Assembly: GCA_033856025.1 (NCBI GenBank)
Contig: JAWVFQ010000018.1
Location: forward strand, 1-64,000
DNA length: 64,000 nt
Reading direction: 5' to 3'
From: AC-38 sp033856025
Lineage (GTDB): Bacteria > Actinomycetota > Thermoleophilia > Solirubrobacterales > Solirubrobacteraceae
Below the pieces are notes generated by a model. It was given only the letters and a program-made list of their open reading frames with translations, did no database searches and was not told the DNA's origin. Shown piece after piece: positions 17,417-24,475 of the stretch (the stretch's first letter is position 1; every line of letters starts with the position of its first letter). The position numbers were made by a program, and so were the translations under genes.

Positions 17417-18259
17417 GTGATACGTCCCATCGATAGTCGCGGTCGCACCTTAGGCCCACAGCAGCGCCTTCGCCGCACCGCAGTAGGCGCGATGGCATGT
17501 GCCGCCCTCATCCTCGGAGGGGCCCCGAGCAGTGGCCAGGCCTTCTCGCTCTGCGGCAGCAAGATCGCGAGCGCGAAGTGGGCGTACAACTCCGCAGGTC
17601 CTGGTTGGACGCTCCACATCAAGCCGACATCGTGCGGGATCAATACAGCGCGGTTCGCCCCGTGGACCAGCTTTAATCAGGCAATCGCTAAGGCGGGCGG
17701 ATGGAAGCCGAACCCCGGTTCGCTCTACGAACAGTTCAAGTGCCACGCATACCTTGTCGCGCTTCGCAACCCGTCGCATGGATGGAACCTCGACTCATGG
17801 CGCCCGCAGGTCTCCTGGGCGATGGAGATCCGGACGCAGTGCAATCCGAATCCGCCAGCGGCTACCGCGCCTGGGCCTAGTGGCAACAACAGCGGCAGCA
17901 GCGGCGGGCCCAGCGACAACACCGCTCCGCCTGCACCTCCCCCCGCGTCTGGCCCCATCTTCACGGTGATGAACACGAGCGAGACGCCACCGGATGGCGT
18001 TTGGTTCCGGAACAGCCCGCACACGTGGGACACGCAGCGGATCACTGGGCTTGGCGTTTACGCTAACGAGCAGGTCCGCCTCCGCTGCTACGGCTTTGGC
18101 GACGCAGTCGGCCGCTACAACAACAGCCTGTGGTACGACGTTGACAACACCACTCGGCCCACGGTCGCTGGCCGAGCCAACAGCGGATGGCTCAACGCGC
18201 ATTACATCAATGACGGCAAGCTGGCGAATCAAGTCGACGCCGGCGTCCCCCCCTGCTAG
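17417..18259 (+). CDS. Secreted protein with DUF2599-like domain and C-terminal beta domain
   Basis: 280 residues from GTG 17417, chosen because AGGAGAG precedes it; an in-frame GTG at 17384 has no such site. A signal peptide spans about residues 18-42. Residues about 43-145 resemble DUF2599 (WTLHIKPTS, YEQFKCHAYLVAL, WNLDSWRPQVSW, CNP). A Gly/Ser/Pro linker leads to a C-terminal domain (about 185-280) with GVWFRNSPHTWDT, LRCYGFGDAVG, LWYDV and HYINDGKLANQVDAGVPPC, a module seen at the end of many actinobacterial extracellular proteins. It is probably cell-surface or secreted; no enzymatic residues are obvious. Confidence 0.65.
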   Translation: MIRPIDSRGRTLGPQQRLRRTAVGAMACAALILGGAPSSGQAFSLCGSKIASAKWAYNSAGPGWTLHIKPTSCGINTARFAPWTSFNQAIAKAGGWKPNPGSLYEQFKCHAYLVALRNPSHGWNLDSWRPQVSWAMEIRTQCNPNPPAATAPGPSGNNSGSSGGPSDNTAPPAPPPASGPIFTVMNTSETPPDGVWFRNSPHTWDTQRITGLGVYANEQVRLRCYGFGDAVGRYNNSLWYDVDNTTRPTVAGRANSGWLNAHYINDGKLANQVDAGVPPC

Positions 18260-18754
18260 GCGGGAACTGTCCAGCGCGAGACCGTGGCCGCCTGCTGAAA
18301 CGCCGCCCCCGGCCCAGCTGCAGCGGAAGGCCCGCGTGCTGTACGTGACATGGACGTCGTCCGCAAGCGCCATGGTGAGTTTCGCCACGAGGGCTGAGCA
18401 TCGCTGCGCGTGTTCGAAGACAACACGGCGTGATCCCAGCCGCGCGCGTGGAGGTGGTCCTCGATCCGCCGAACCGGGGACTCAGAGCGAGCCTGCGCAA
18501 CACGAAGGCGGATGTCTCAGTTGTCTTCCGCTGGGGCGGCACGGGAGCCCCATCGCTTGACCGTCAACGCAAACTTCCGCGGAGCCCAAGGACTGCGGGG
18601 CGACGCGGAGCGGGACCCTGGCGGTCCTCGACCGTACCCGGTGCGCTTCTTCATGTAGCTCAGCCCGGACAGAACTCGGGCCGCCCGGCGCGTGGGGAGC
18701 TTGCCCGACGCGACGCGACCCCAGCCCCTTGCCTCACCGCTAGGCTCTTCCCTC
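18260..18754. other. Gene-poor stretch between DUF2599-like and DUF262 genes
   Basis: About 495 bases with only short overlapping open frames that lack ribosome-binding sites and recognisable domains. No tRNA-like sequence, tandem repeat or clear hairpin terminator was seen. Confidence 0.4.
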
Positions 18755-19783
18755 GTGGAAAGGCGCCCCAACACCCAGACCGTCCAGTGGTTTCTGGAAT
18801 CGCATGCTTCCGGCCAGCTCGTACTGGATCCACCGTTCCAGCGGCGGACTGTCTGGAGCCCGGCCTATCGGCGCTTCTTCATCGACACGGTTCTCCGCAA
18901 CTTCCCGAGCCCAGCCGTATTCATCGAGTGGCGCATCCATCCTGGTGAGCCCACGATCTACAACGTCATCGACGGAAAGCAGCGTCTAAGCGCGCTCATC
19001 GACTTCACGAGCGGCGAGTTTCACCTGGGCGATCTCTTCGCTAACGAGGGCTATGACAGCCCATACTGGTCCGACCTGGCCCCAGAGCTACAGCGCGGCC
19101 TGGTCAATTACGTACTGACAGTCGAGAACATTAGTGACGCATCGGACACTGATCTGCGGGATGCATTCGACCGCCTGAATCGGAACGTCGCACGGCTGGC
19201 AGCCCAGGAACTCCGCCACGCCCAGTACCCGGGTGTATTTCTCCAGCGGATGGAGTCCCTTGCTGAGGGGTCGTTCTGGACCGACAAGCGAATCGTGACG
19301 CCCGCAAACGTGAGACGGATGCGCGACGTGGAGTTCGTTTCCGAGCTGTTTTTGCTCACGATGCATGGAGTCCTCGACGGAGCGGCGCACGTCTTGGACG
19401 AGTACTACGCGCAATACGACGAAGAGATACCTGACGAGGACGAGCACCGAGCAGCCTTCGATGACGTACTTGGGTACATCGAGGAGCTGCCTCTGGATTG
19501 GCGCAGAACTCGCTGGCGCAACATGTCGGACTTCTACAGTCTATGGAGCGCGGTGCGAGCCCTCAAGGAGTCCGACGAGCTTCCTGATCGCTCGGAGGCG
19601 GCGGCGCGGCTAACGGCATTCTCGGACACACAGGTCGCGATCTTGGAGGCTGAGAGAGCGAGCTCGACGCTTCCAGGAGATGACCGCGATCGCAGCTACT
19701 TCTCCAGTGTCCGCCAGGGTGCCAACAAGGACACGAATCGCCAGACGCGTTTGGACGTGCTTGTCGAGGTCCTCCGCGGGTAA
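18755..19783 (+). CDS. DUF262 (GmrS/ParB-like) protein
   Basis: 342 residues from GTG 18755; an in-frame GTG at 18692 adds 21 unconserved residues. The N-terminal half has the DUF262 pattern: TVQWFLESHASGQLVLDPPFQRRTVWS, then IDGKQRLSALIDF (the D-G-x-Q-R nucleotide-binding motif, about residues 73-80) and LRDAFDRLNRN. There is no C-terminal HNH/DUF1524 nuclease, unlike GmrSD or SspE. DUF262 proteins often act in DNA-modification-dependent defence. Two bases separate its stop from the RelA/SpoT-domain gene, so the two form a unit and the missing effector is probably that partner. Confidence 0.75.
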   Translation: MERRPNTQTVQWFLESHASGQLVLDPPFQRRTVWSPAYRRFFIDTVLRNFPSPAVFIEWRIHPGEPTIYNVIDGKQRLSALIDFTSGEFHLGDLFANEGYDSPYWSDLAPELQRGLVNYVLTVENISDASDTDLRDAFDRLNRNVARLAAQELRHAQYPGVFLQRMESLAEGSFWTDKRIVTPANVRRMRDVEFVSELFLLTMHGVLDGAAHVLDEYYAQYDEEIPDEDEHRAAFDDVLGYIEELPLDWRRTRWRNMSDFYSLWSAVRALKESDELPDRSEAAARLTAFSDTQVAILEAERASSTLPGDDRDRSYFSSVRQGANKDTNRQTRLDVLVEVLRG

Positions 19784-19785
19784 CT

Positions 19786-20733
19786 GTGCGCGTTCCGCCT
19801 AGCTTTGGGCTGGCTTACCTTGAGGAGTACAAGGTAGCCACTGAACTCAAGAGAATCGCAGGCACGCGGGTCCAAACCACGGTCTGCCAGCCGAACCAGT
19901 GGCTATTCGATGACCGCATCAAGCCGGAGGAGAGCGCATTAGCAAAGTTGCAGCTCGGGCCAATTGCTGCGCTGGGCGAGATGCGCGATATGTACGCCAC
20001 TACGGTAGTGGTGCCGACTCCGACGGAGGTCAGGCCAGCGGTTGATGCCGTCTTATTGCAGCTTCCTGACGCCCGAGAGCAGACCCGTAGACAGGGCGAT
20101 CCCCAGACCTTCGTTTACGACGACGTACATGTCATTGCTCGTCTTGGTGACACAGCTCCAGGACTGGCGCCGGGCCTCCAGGAGCGGGAGTTCGAAATCC
20201 AGATCCGTACGGGCTTGCAGTACGCATGGTGGCGCGCCACGCACGACGTCGTATACAAGGGAGGCGCGCGGACATGGCGGCTTTCCCGTTTAGCGAGCCA
20301 GGCGCGGGCGTCCCTAGAAATGCTGGACGCGGTCCTGGCCGACTTGGACGGTGCCGCCGCTCTGCTTCCCGAAGCCGAGCACGACGAGGACCGGTTGTTT
20401 GAGCGTGTGGCCGGGTGGCTCGAGCGTTGGCCAGCTGTGCGACGCCCCGTTGACGTGGCGCGCTTCTACGCCTCCGTCGAGGCGCTCGCGACTGCGTCGG
20501 GGCGTGGCCTCGACAACCTCGAACGCGTGCTCGACACAGATACGGGGGTCGCCCTAGTTGGAGACGAGGAGGTAACCCCATTCCAAGCGATTCTCGGTGC
20601 GCTAGTCCAGGAAGACGGCCCCAACGTGGTCGACAGCCTCCCGCGAGATCCCTTCGTCCTCGTCACGCCGGAACTGACGCGCTCGTGTCCGTCCACCGAT
20701 GCGATACCAGTCGCTCGCCGAGCCCGGCTCTAG
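19786..20733 (+). CDS. RelA/SpoT-domain nucleotidyltransferase-like protein
   Basis: 315 residues, GTG start. Synthetase-type motifs are visible: DRIKPEESALAKL (R-x-K-x-x-x-S), EMRDMYATTVVVP, VYDDVH and REFEIQIRTGLQYAWWRATHDVVYKG (the E-x-Q-I-R-T Glu plus downstream His and Tyr). There is no hydrolase (HD) or TGS/ACT regulatory domain, so it is not a housekeeping Rel. Short proteins of this kind either make alarmones or, as in toxSAS/CapRel, pyrophosphorylate tRNA or nucleotides. Coupling to DUF262 points to a toxin-like effector. The C-terminal 120 residues are helical and unassigned. Confidence 0.75.
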   Translation: MRVPPSFGLAYLEEYKVATELKRIAGTRVQTTVCQPNQWLFDDRIKPEESALAKLQLGPIAALGEMRDMYATTVVVPTPTEVRPAVDAVLLQLPDAREQTRRQGDPQTFVYDDVHVIARLGDTAPGLAPGLQEREFEIQIRTGLQYAWWRATHDVVYKGGARTWRLSRLASQARASLEMLDAVLADLDGAAALLPEAEHDEDRLFERVAGWLERWPAVRRPVDVARFYASVEALATASGRGLDNLERVLDTDTGVALVGDEEVTPFQAILGALVQEDGPNVVDSLPRDPFVLVTPELTRSCPSTDAIPVARRARL

Positions 20734-20746
20734 AAGCGACGCAGCG

Positions 20747-21865
20747 TCAGCCTGCAGCGACAGTGCGTTGCCGCGGCAAGGTTGGCCGAGAATCCGCGGC
20801 CGAAAACAGGATCGCGAAGGTCTCGGGCCATACCAGTGTCACGCCGGCTGCCGAGCAGAGTTCGGACCAGGAGCCATCGGACGGTTCCCGTTCTGTGGCG
20901 ATTACGCGCCTAATGGACCGCCCCTTAGCGCCGAGCAGGTGTGCGTAGCGCAGAACTTGGCCGAGAGCTAACCGCAGTTGCTTCTCTTCGTTCCGATCCG
21001 TGAGGCTCTTCACCTCGGCGACGACGATCAAAGCCCCGTCTTCCCAAGCTAGGTCGAAAGCAGGCTCGCCAGGGCGCGGAGAACGGGGCGCCATCCCTGC
21101 CTCGGTCACTGCCTGTGCCAGAGCTTCCTGCGTACGAGCGTGGCCCTCAAGGGCGCGATCCACCAGATCCGGATCGACCGAGAACGGCTGCCGGCGGGCT
21201 GTCCTCGTGTTCGGGTCTGCGTGCCGGTAATCCGCGCCGAGCTTATGCTCGGCGGCGGCCGGGGCGGGTTCTGCAGAGGTTGGCCGCGTGCGCTGCGCGA
21301 GCTCCTGGACCTGCTCGAGCTGCGGTACTAGTCCGACGAGCGCGCGAGGAAACTTCGTCAGGTACCCCTGAAACGCGCGCAGCGGCCTCGTGTCGGAGAG
21401 CTGGAAGGGAAAGTACAGCGAGGCGTCGGGATGCGCAGCCCGCAGCTGGTCGTAGAGCTCCCGGATCTGCGGCTCGCATTCCTGGAGCTGTGTGGCTGTC
21501 ACGGCCTCACGAAGCTCGTACGGTCCGTCGAGTGGATGCCGCCAGCCCGGTCGCCAATACGGATTCACGGGGCCCCGCCCACTCGCCTGACCGTGTGCGC
21601 CCCAGCGCACCCGGTCGTGGTACGGCTCGCCCACGGCGCGTGACCAATGCGTGATCGCGTTGTTCGGTCGTGCACGGTAATGCAGGACCACGTCCCCTTC
21701 CCGAACTTCTCGGACGAAGGCGTAGCTCCAATAGTGACCGCCCTCCTCGCGCGCGGCCGGTGCGTGGAGATCGACGCCGAGGTCCTGACGGTCGGTGATC
21801 TCTAGCCAGAAGATCTCGGCCGGATCACCGTCCCACCACCGCGTCACGGCCTCTTTTGCAGGCAT
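20747..21865 (-). CDS. PUA/EVE-like domain fused to PD-(D/E)XK nuclease
   Basis: 372 residues from ATG 21865. Residues 1-150 resemble an EVE/PUA-type base-reading domain (EIFWLEITDRQDLGVDL, YWSYAFVREVREGDVVLHYRA, ITHWSRAVG). Residues about 215-360 form a nuclease core: FDLAWEDGALIVVAEVKSLT (D...E-x-K) then LRLALGQVLRYAHLL, the Q-x-x-x-Y helix common in PD-(D/E)XK enzymes. A modified-base sensor plus nuclease would make a modification-dependent (type IV-like) restriction enzyme. It converges on the RelA/SpoT-domain gene with 13 bases between. Specificity is unknown; the N-terminal domain call is weaker than the nuclease. Confidence 0.65.
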   Translation of the reverse strand: MPAKEAVTRWWDGDPAEIFWLEITDRQDLGVDLHAPAAREEGGHYWSYAFVREVREGDVVLHYRARPNNAITHWSRAVGEPYHDRVRWGAHGQASGRGPVNPYWRPGWRHPLDGPYELREAVTATQLQECEPQIRELYDQLRAAHPDASLYFPFQLSDTRPLRAFQGYLTKFPRALVGLVPQLEQVQELAQRTRPTSAEPAPAAAEHKLGADYRHADPNTRTARRQPFSVDPDLVDRALEGHARTQEALAQAVTEAGMAPRSPRPGEPAFDLAWEDGALIVVAEVKSLTDRNEEKQLRLALGQVLRYAHLLGAKGRSIRRVIATEREPSDGSWSELCSAAGVTLVWPETFAILFSAADSRPTLPRQRTVAAG

Positions 21866-21939
21866 GGTCAACAGCTTGCCAGCGCACCGAGCGAGGAGCA
21901 ACCGGCGATGGTCCCTGGACCTCGGCGCCGAAAACGCGT

Positions 21940-21959
21940 TTCAGGCACTAGTGCCTGAA
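21940..21959. repeat. 20-bp perfect palindrome, left copy
   Basis: TTCAGGCACTAGTGCCTGAA, a perfect inverted repeat 74 bases from the truncated tRNA-Ala copy at 22034. The same palindrome recurs at 28964-28983 at nearly the same distance from the intact tRNA-Ala(CGC). It has no U-run, so it does not look like an intrinsic terminator; a recombinase or regulator site is more likely. Confidence 0.85.
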
Positions 21960-22033
21960 CGGAACTCCGATCTGGAGGCATCGACGCCGATCTACGACGA
22001 AGGAAAGGCCCACAGGTGCAGGGCTTCTCTTGA

Positions 22034-22082
22034 TGGAGCTAGGGAAACTCGAACCCCCGACCTCCCGGGTGCGATCCGGGCC
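22034..22082 (-). repeat. Truncated tRNA-Ala 3' end (probable attachment site)
   Basis: On the minus strand this reads from the anticodon region to the discriminator base of tRNA-Ala(CGC), nearly identical to the intact gene at 29060-29132 over 47 bases. The differences are one base in the anticodon stem and a CCC to TTT change in the T arm. The 5' half (acceptor strand, D arm) is absent, so it is not a tRNA gene. Such 3' copies are left when an element integrates at a tRNA. The flank (about 90 bases, including the palindrome) is also similar to that of the intact gene. Confidence 0.8.
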
Positions 22083-22178
22083 ACGGTGTTACCGCCGGTC
22101 CCATTTGCTTGGCACCGCTGCTCTGCGTGGCGCGAAAGCGCCTCCAGCCTCTGACCGCCGTCGACCAGCAACCGTTCG

Positions 22179-22203
22179 CGCGGGTACCCGTGTGGTACCC
22201 GCG
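22179..22203. repeat. Interrupted palindrome, 10-bp arms
   Basis: Arms CGCGGGTACC (22179-22188) and GGTACCCGCG (22194-22203) with a 5-base spacer. It lies about 100 bases from the truncated tRNA copy and could be an integrase arm site, a regulator site or a hairpin. The whole 21866-22380 stretch has no convincing gene; it holds this palindrome, the 20-bp palindrome and the tRNA remnant. Confidence 0.6.
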
Positions 22204-22380
22204 ACGCCATTGCCCCTGAGGGGGTGCGCAAGCCTCCGCGTGACGCTGGGCCGGAGTCTCACCGGGTCTCAGCGCTCTCAGGCTTCCGGCGAGCCGGAAT
22301 CCTAGGTGTATCGACCGTATTCGATGGGGATCCGCGTTTCCCCGAGCGCGAAGCTACCGCGCTGTGGGATGCTGATACCA

Positions 22381-23160
22381 ATGGCGACCCAGAACCTGGC
22401 ATCTGCTTACACGGAGGAGATCCGGGACGAACTCTCATACCTCGGAACATGGTTGCCCGACGATCAAATGCAGCTTGGCGACATGGGGGTTCTCGTCGGG
22501 CAACGATTCGTCCGCAGTTCAACGCTCACTGCAGAGCTGGGGCTCGATGTGGGGGGGACGCGGGAACTGGCGCAGGGCGACCTGAAATATCACTCCCGCG
22601 ACGCCGTAACGGTTTCCTTCAAAGCACAAGGGGTCGCGCCCGATCCCGGCCTTGGCTTGGCTCAAGCCGACGCCGGGGTAGTGGTGCGATTCAGCAGAGC
22701 TAACGCCGTCTTATTAGAGATGCGCGGCCGACGCGTCGTCAGTGTTGAGGATCAGCTCACCCTTGGGCGAGGCATCCTCAGAGCGTGGGCAGACGGGAAG
22801 TGGGACCCTGAGTGGTGCGTTGTCGTGGAGGCCGTCTCTGGAGACGCCACCACTGTCCTCGTTGCGGCCGAGGCCGACGCCTGTTTCGAGTTGCGCGCCT
22901 CCGGACAGATCAGCGCGGTTGACGTGTCACTTGTGGAAGCCGGCGCCGGGTTCCAGCGAGTCGGCAGCCAGAAAGTAGGTATCGACGTAGTTGGTAAGGC
23001 TGAGGCGACGCCCCTCCTAAAGGCACTGCGCCTCAAGAAACACTTCTGGACTCGCGACCCAAAGGTTGTGGAAGCGGGGCTGGAAGCACTCCCGCCAGGG
23101 GATCCGTTCGGGCAGTCGGATGTCGACGAGGCGCCATTTGACTTGCTCGGAGAGGACTAG
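22381..23160 (+). CDS. Hypothetical protein convergent with the dCTP-deaminase operon
   Basis: 259 residues from ATG 22381 (in-frame alternatives at 22369 and 22306 add unconserved residues). Soluble, no signal peptide. The N-terminal part reads ELSYLGTWLPDDQMQLGDMGVLVGQRFV, then a beta-rich body (VVVRFSRANAVLLEMRG, WCVVVEAVSGDATTVLVAAE, VGIDVVGKAEATPLLKAL) and an acidic tail. No family recognised. Its stop overlaps the end of the kinase-like gene on the other strand by 4 bases. It lies between the truncated tRNA copy and the operon, so it probably came in with them. Confidence 0.6.
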   Translation: MATQNLASAYTEEIRDELSYLGTWLPDDQMQLGDMGVLVGQRFVRSSTLTAELGLDVGGTRELAQGDLKYHSRDAVTVSFKAQGVAPDPGLGLAQADAGVVVRFSRANAVLLEMRGRRVVSVEDQLTLGRGILRAWADGKWDPEWCVVVEAVSGDATTVLVAAEADACFELRASGQISAVDVSLVEAGAGFQRVGSQKVGIDVVGKAEATPLLKALRLKKHFWTRDPKVVEAGLEALPPGDPFGQSDVDEAPFDLLGED

Positions 23161-23930
23161 ATGTCCGGGCGGCGATGCAGTGCATCCAACTCGTCAATCC
23201 AAGCGTCGAGCTTGTTATACAGAGGGCCGTAGTCCGTCCCGCTATTGCGAATCTCGTGGGCGTTGATGCCGCTAGTCACGGTCTTGTCCATCGACTGGCC
23301 GTACCCTCGAGTCCATGGTCGCCAGTCTTGGCCGCGGCGATCGCGCTCCTCCAGTCGCCACCTGAACAAGCTCGGCCCAGGGACGCCGGTGAAAGGTATC
23401 CCTAGCTCTGTCAGCTCGCGAGCAAGGATCCCATTACCGGCCGCCCGCGCGTACCGCACTCGCTCGCCGGCGAGTACCCGGAGGAAGTGAAAGGCGTCAG
23501 CCAGCTGGTTAAAGACCGCCACCTCCTTTGGGTGCTTGAAGCCACCGACCGCGATGCGCGTCAAACCACCGCGAGTGTGCAAATGATCTGCCCGGATGCG
23601 TTCCAGCGTCAGGCGAGCCAGAAAGCCACCATCACCATGTTCGGCACGCAGCTCGTCTCCTAGGTCTTGCAGAGACTCTCGCGAGCTCACAGCAATACCG
23701 CGAACTTGGGCAATCCGACGGAGCTCCCCGGTCAAGGAGTAGGTGCTGAAGCCGCGTTTGTCAGCGAGATAGGAGAGCGCCGTGGACTTACCGGCGAAGC
23801 GAAGGCCCGACACGCCGACGATATACCTCACACTGAAAGGGACTACCCACCACAGATCAGCGTCGGCCCCGAGATCAGAGTACTTCGGCTCGAACTGGCC
23901 CATATAACGGCCTTTCCCGCCAAACGGCAT
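23157..23930 (-). CDS. P-loop kinase-like protein (nucleotide-kinase type)
   Basis: 257 residues. A Walker A site GLRFAGKSTALSYL lies near residues 42-55, followed by GFSTYSLTGELRRIA as in adenylate, dephospho-CoA or deoxynucleotide monophosphate kinases. A mid-protein GGFKHPKEVAVF and Arg-rich segments (RWRLEERDRRGQDWRPW) could form the lid. It is last in the operon; its ATG overlaps the stop of the dCTP deaminase gene (TGATG), so the two are coupled and may act on the same nucleotide. The substrate cannot be read from sequence; an ATPase acting as sensor is an alternative. Confidence 0.65.
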   Translation of the reverse strand: MPFGGKGRYMGQFEPKYSDLGADADLWWVVPFSVRYIVGVSGLRFAGKSTALSYLADKRGFSTYSLTGELRRIAQVRGIAVSSRESLQDLGDELRAEHGDGGFLARLTLERIRADHLHTRGGLTRIAVGGFKHPKEVAVFNQLADAFHFLRVLAGERVRYARAAGNGILARELTELGIPFTGVPGPSLFRWRLEERDRRGQDWRPWTRGYGQSMDKTVTSGINAHEIRNSGTDYGPLYNKLDAWIDELDALHRRPDI

Positions 23931-24475
23931 CAGTTCCCGCCCTCGGTCGTGACTTTCGCCGGTCGCGCCCGAGGCGATGGCACCGGTCTGACCTCGTAGA
24001 TCGCGAGCTGAGCGATCCGCATCCCTACATAAAGAACGATCGGGATCGTCCCGACATTCGTCAGCTCGAGTGTGATGGTGCCCTGAAAGCGAGGCTGCAC
24101 TAGGGTTGCTGTTGCAACGATGAGTCCCAACCGCCCCCAGGACGAGCGTCCGATCGCTTCCGCACTGAGGTCATCTGGCAGCGCGACATATTCCAATGTG
24201 CGCGCAATCGCAAACTCGTCCGGGTGAAGATAAACCTGGCTTCCGAACGGACGACGCAGATATTGCTGAGACGCACGTGTGCGGGCGTCGAACTCGGCGC
24301 GGTCAGCAGGGTCGAAGCCCACCGCGCCTGTCGTGCGCCGGGTAACTATGAGATCCGGGCCCAACCGTACGTCAACGCTGCTGGCGCCGAACTGTTCGAC
24401 GTCAAGGATGGGCGTGATAGCAAACGTACCGCTCTCTTCTGCAAGCCGGTGGGCGATGGCACGACCCGACAGCAT
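23930..24475 (-). CDS. dcd: dCTP deaminase family protein
   Basis: 181 residues from ATG 24475; a TTG one codon upstream is less likely because the ATG overlaps the preceding stop (TGATG). Family motifs: FGASSVDVRLG, HPDEFAIARTLEYVALPDDLSAEAIGRSSWGRLGL and QPRFQGTITLELTN, where the Glu of TLEL corresponds to the catalytic Glu, and RSS to the phosphate site. It should convert dCTP to dUTP. Standalone dCTP deaminases are known anti-phage effectors that drain dCTP on infection. Placement in a regulated accessory operon rather than with housekeeping genes favours that role. Confidence 0.88.
   Translation of the reverse strand: MLSGRAIAHRLAEESGTFAITPILDVEQFGASSVDVRLGPDLIVTRRTTGAVGFDPADRAEFDARTRASQQYLRRPFGSQVYLHPDEFAIARTLEYVALPDDLSAEAIGRSSWGRLGLIVATATLVQPRFQGTITLELTNVGTIPIVLYVGMRIAQLAIYEVRPVPSPRARPAKVTTEGGN

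Noticed and set aside
22034..22082. Second tRNA-Ala gene
   Set aside because: Only the 3' half is present and the T stem is weakened, so it is treated as an attachment-site remnant.
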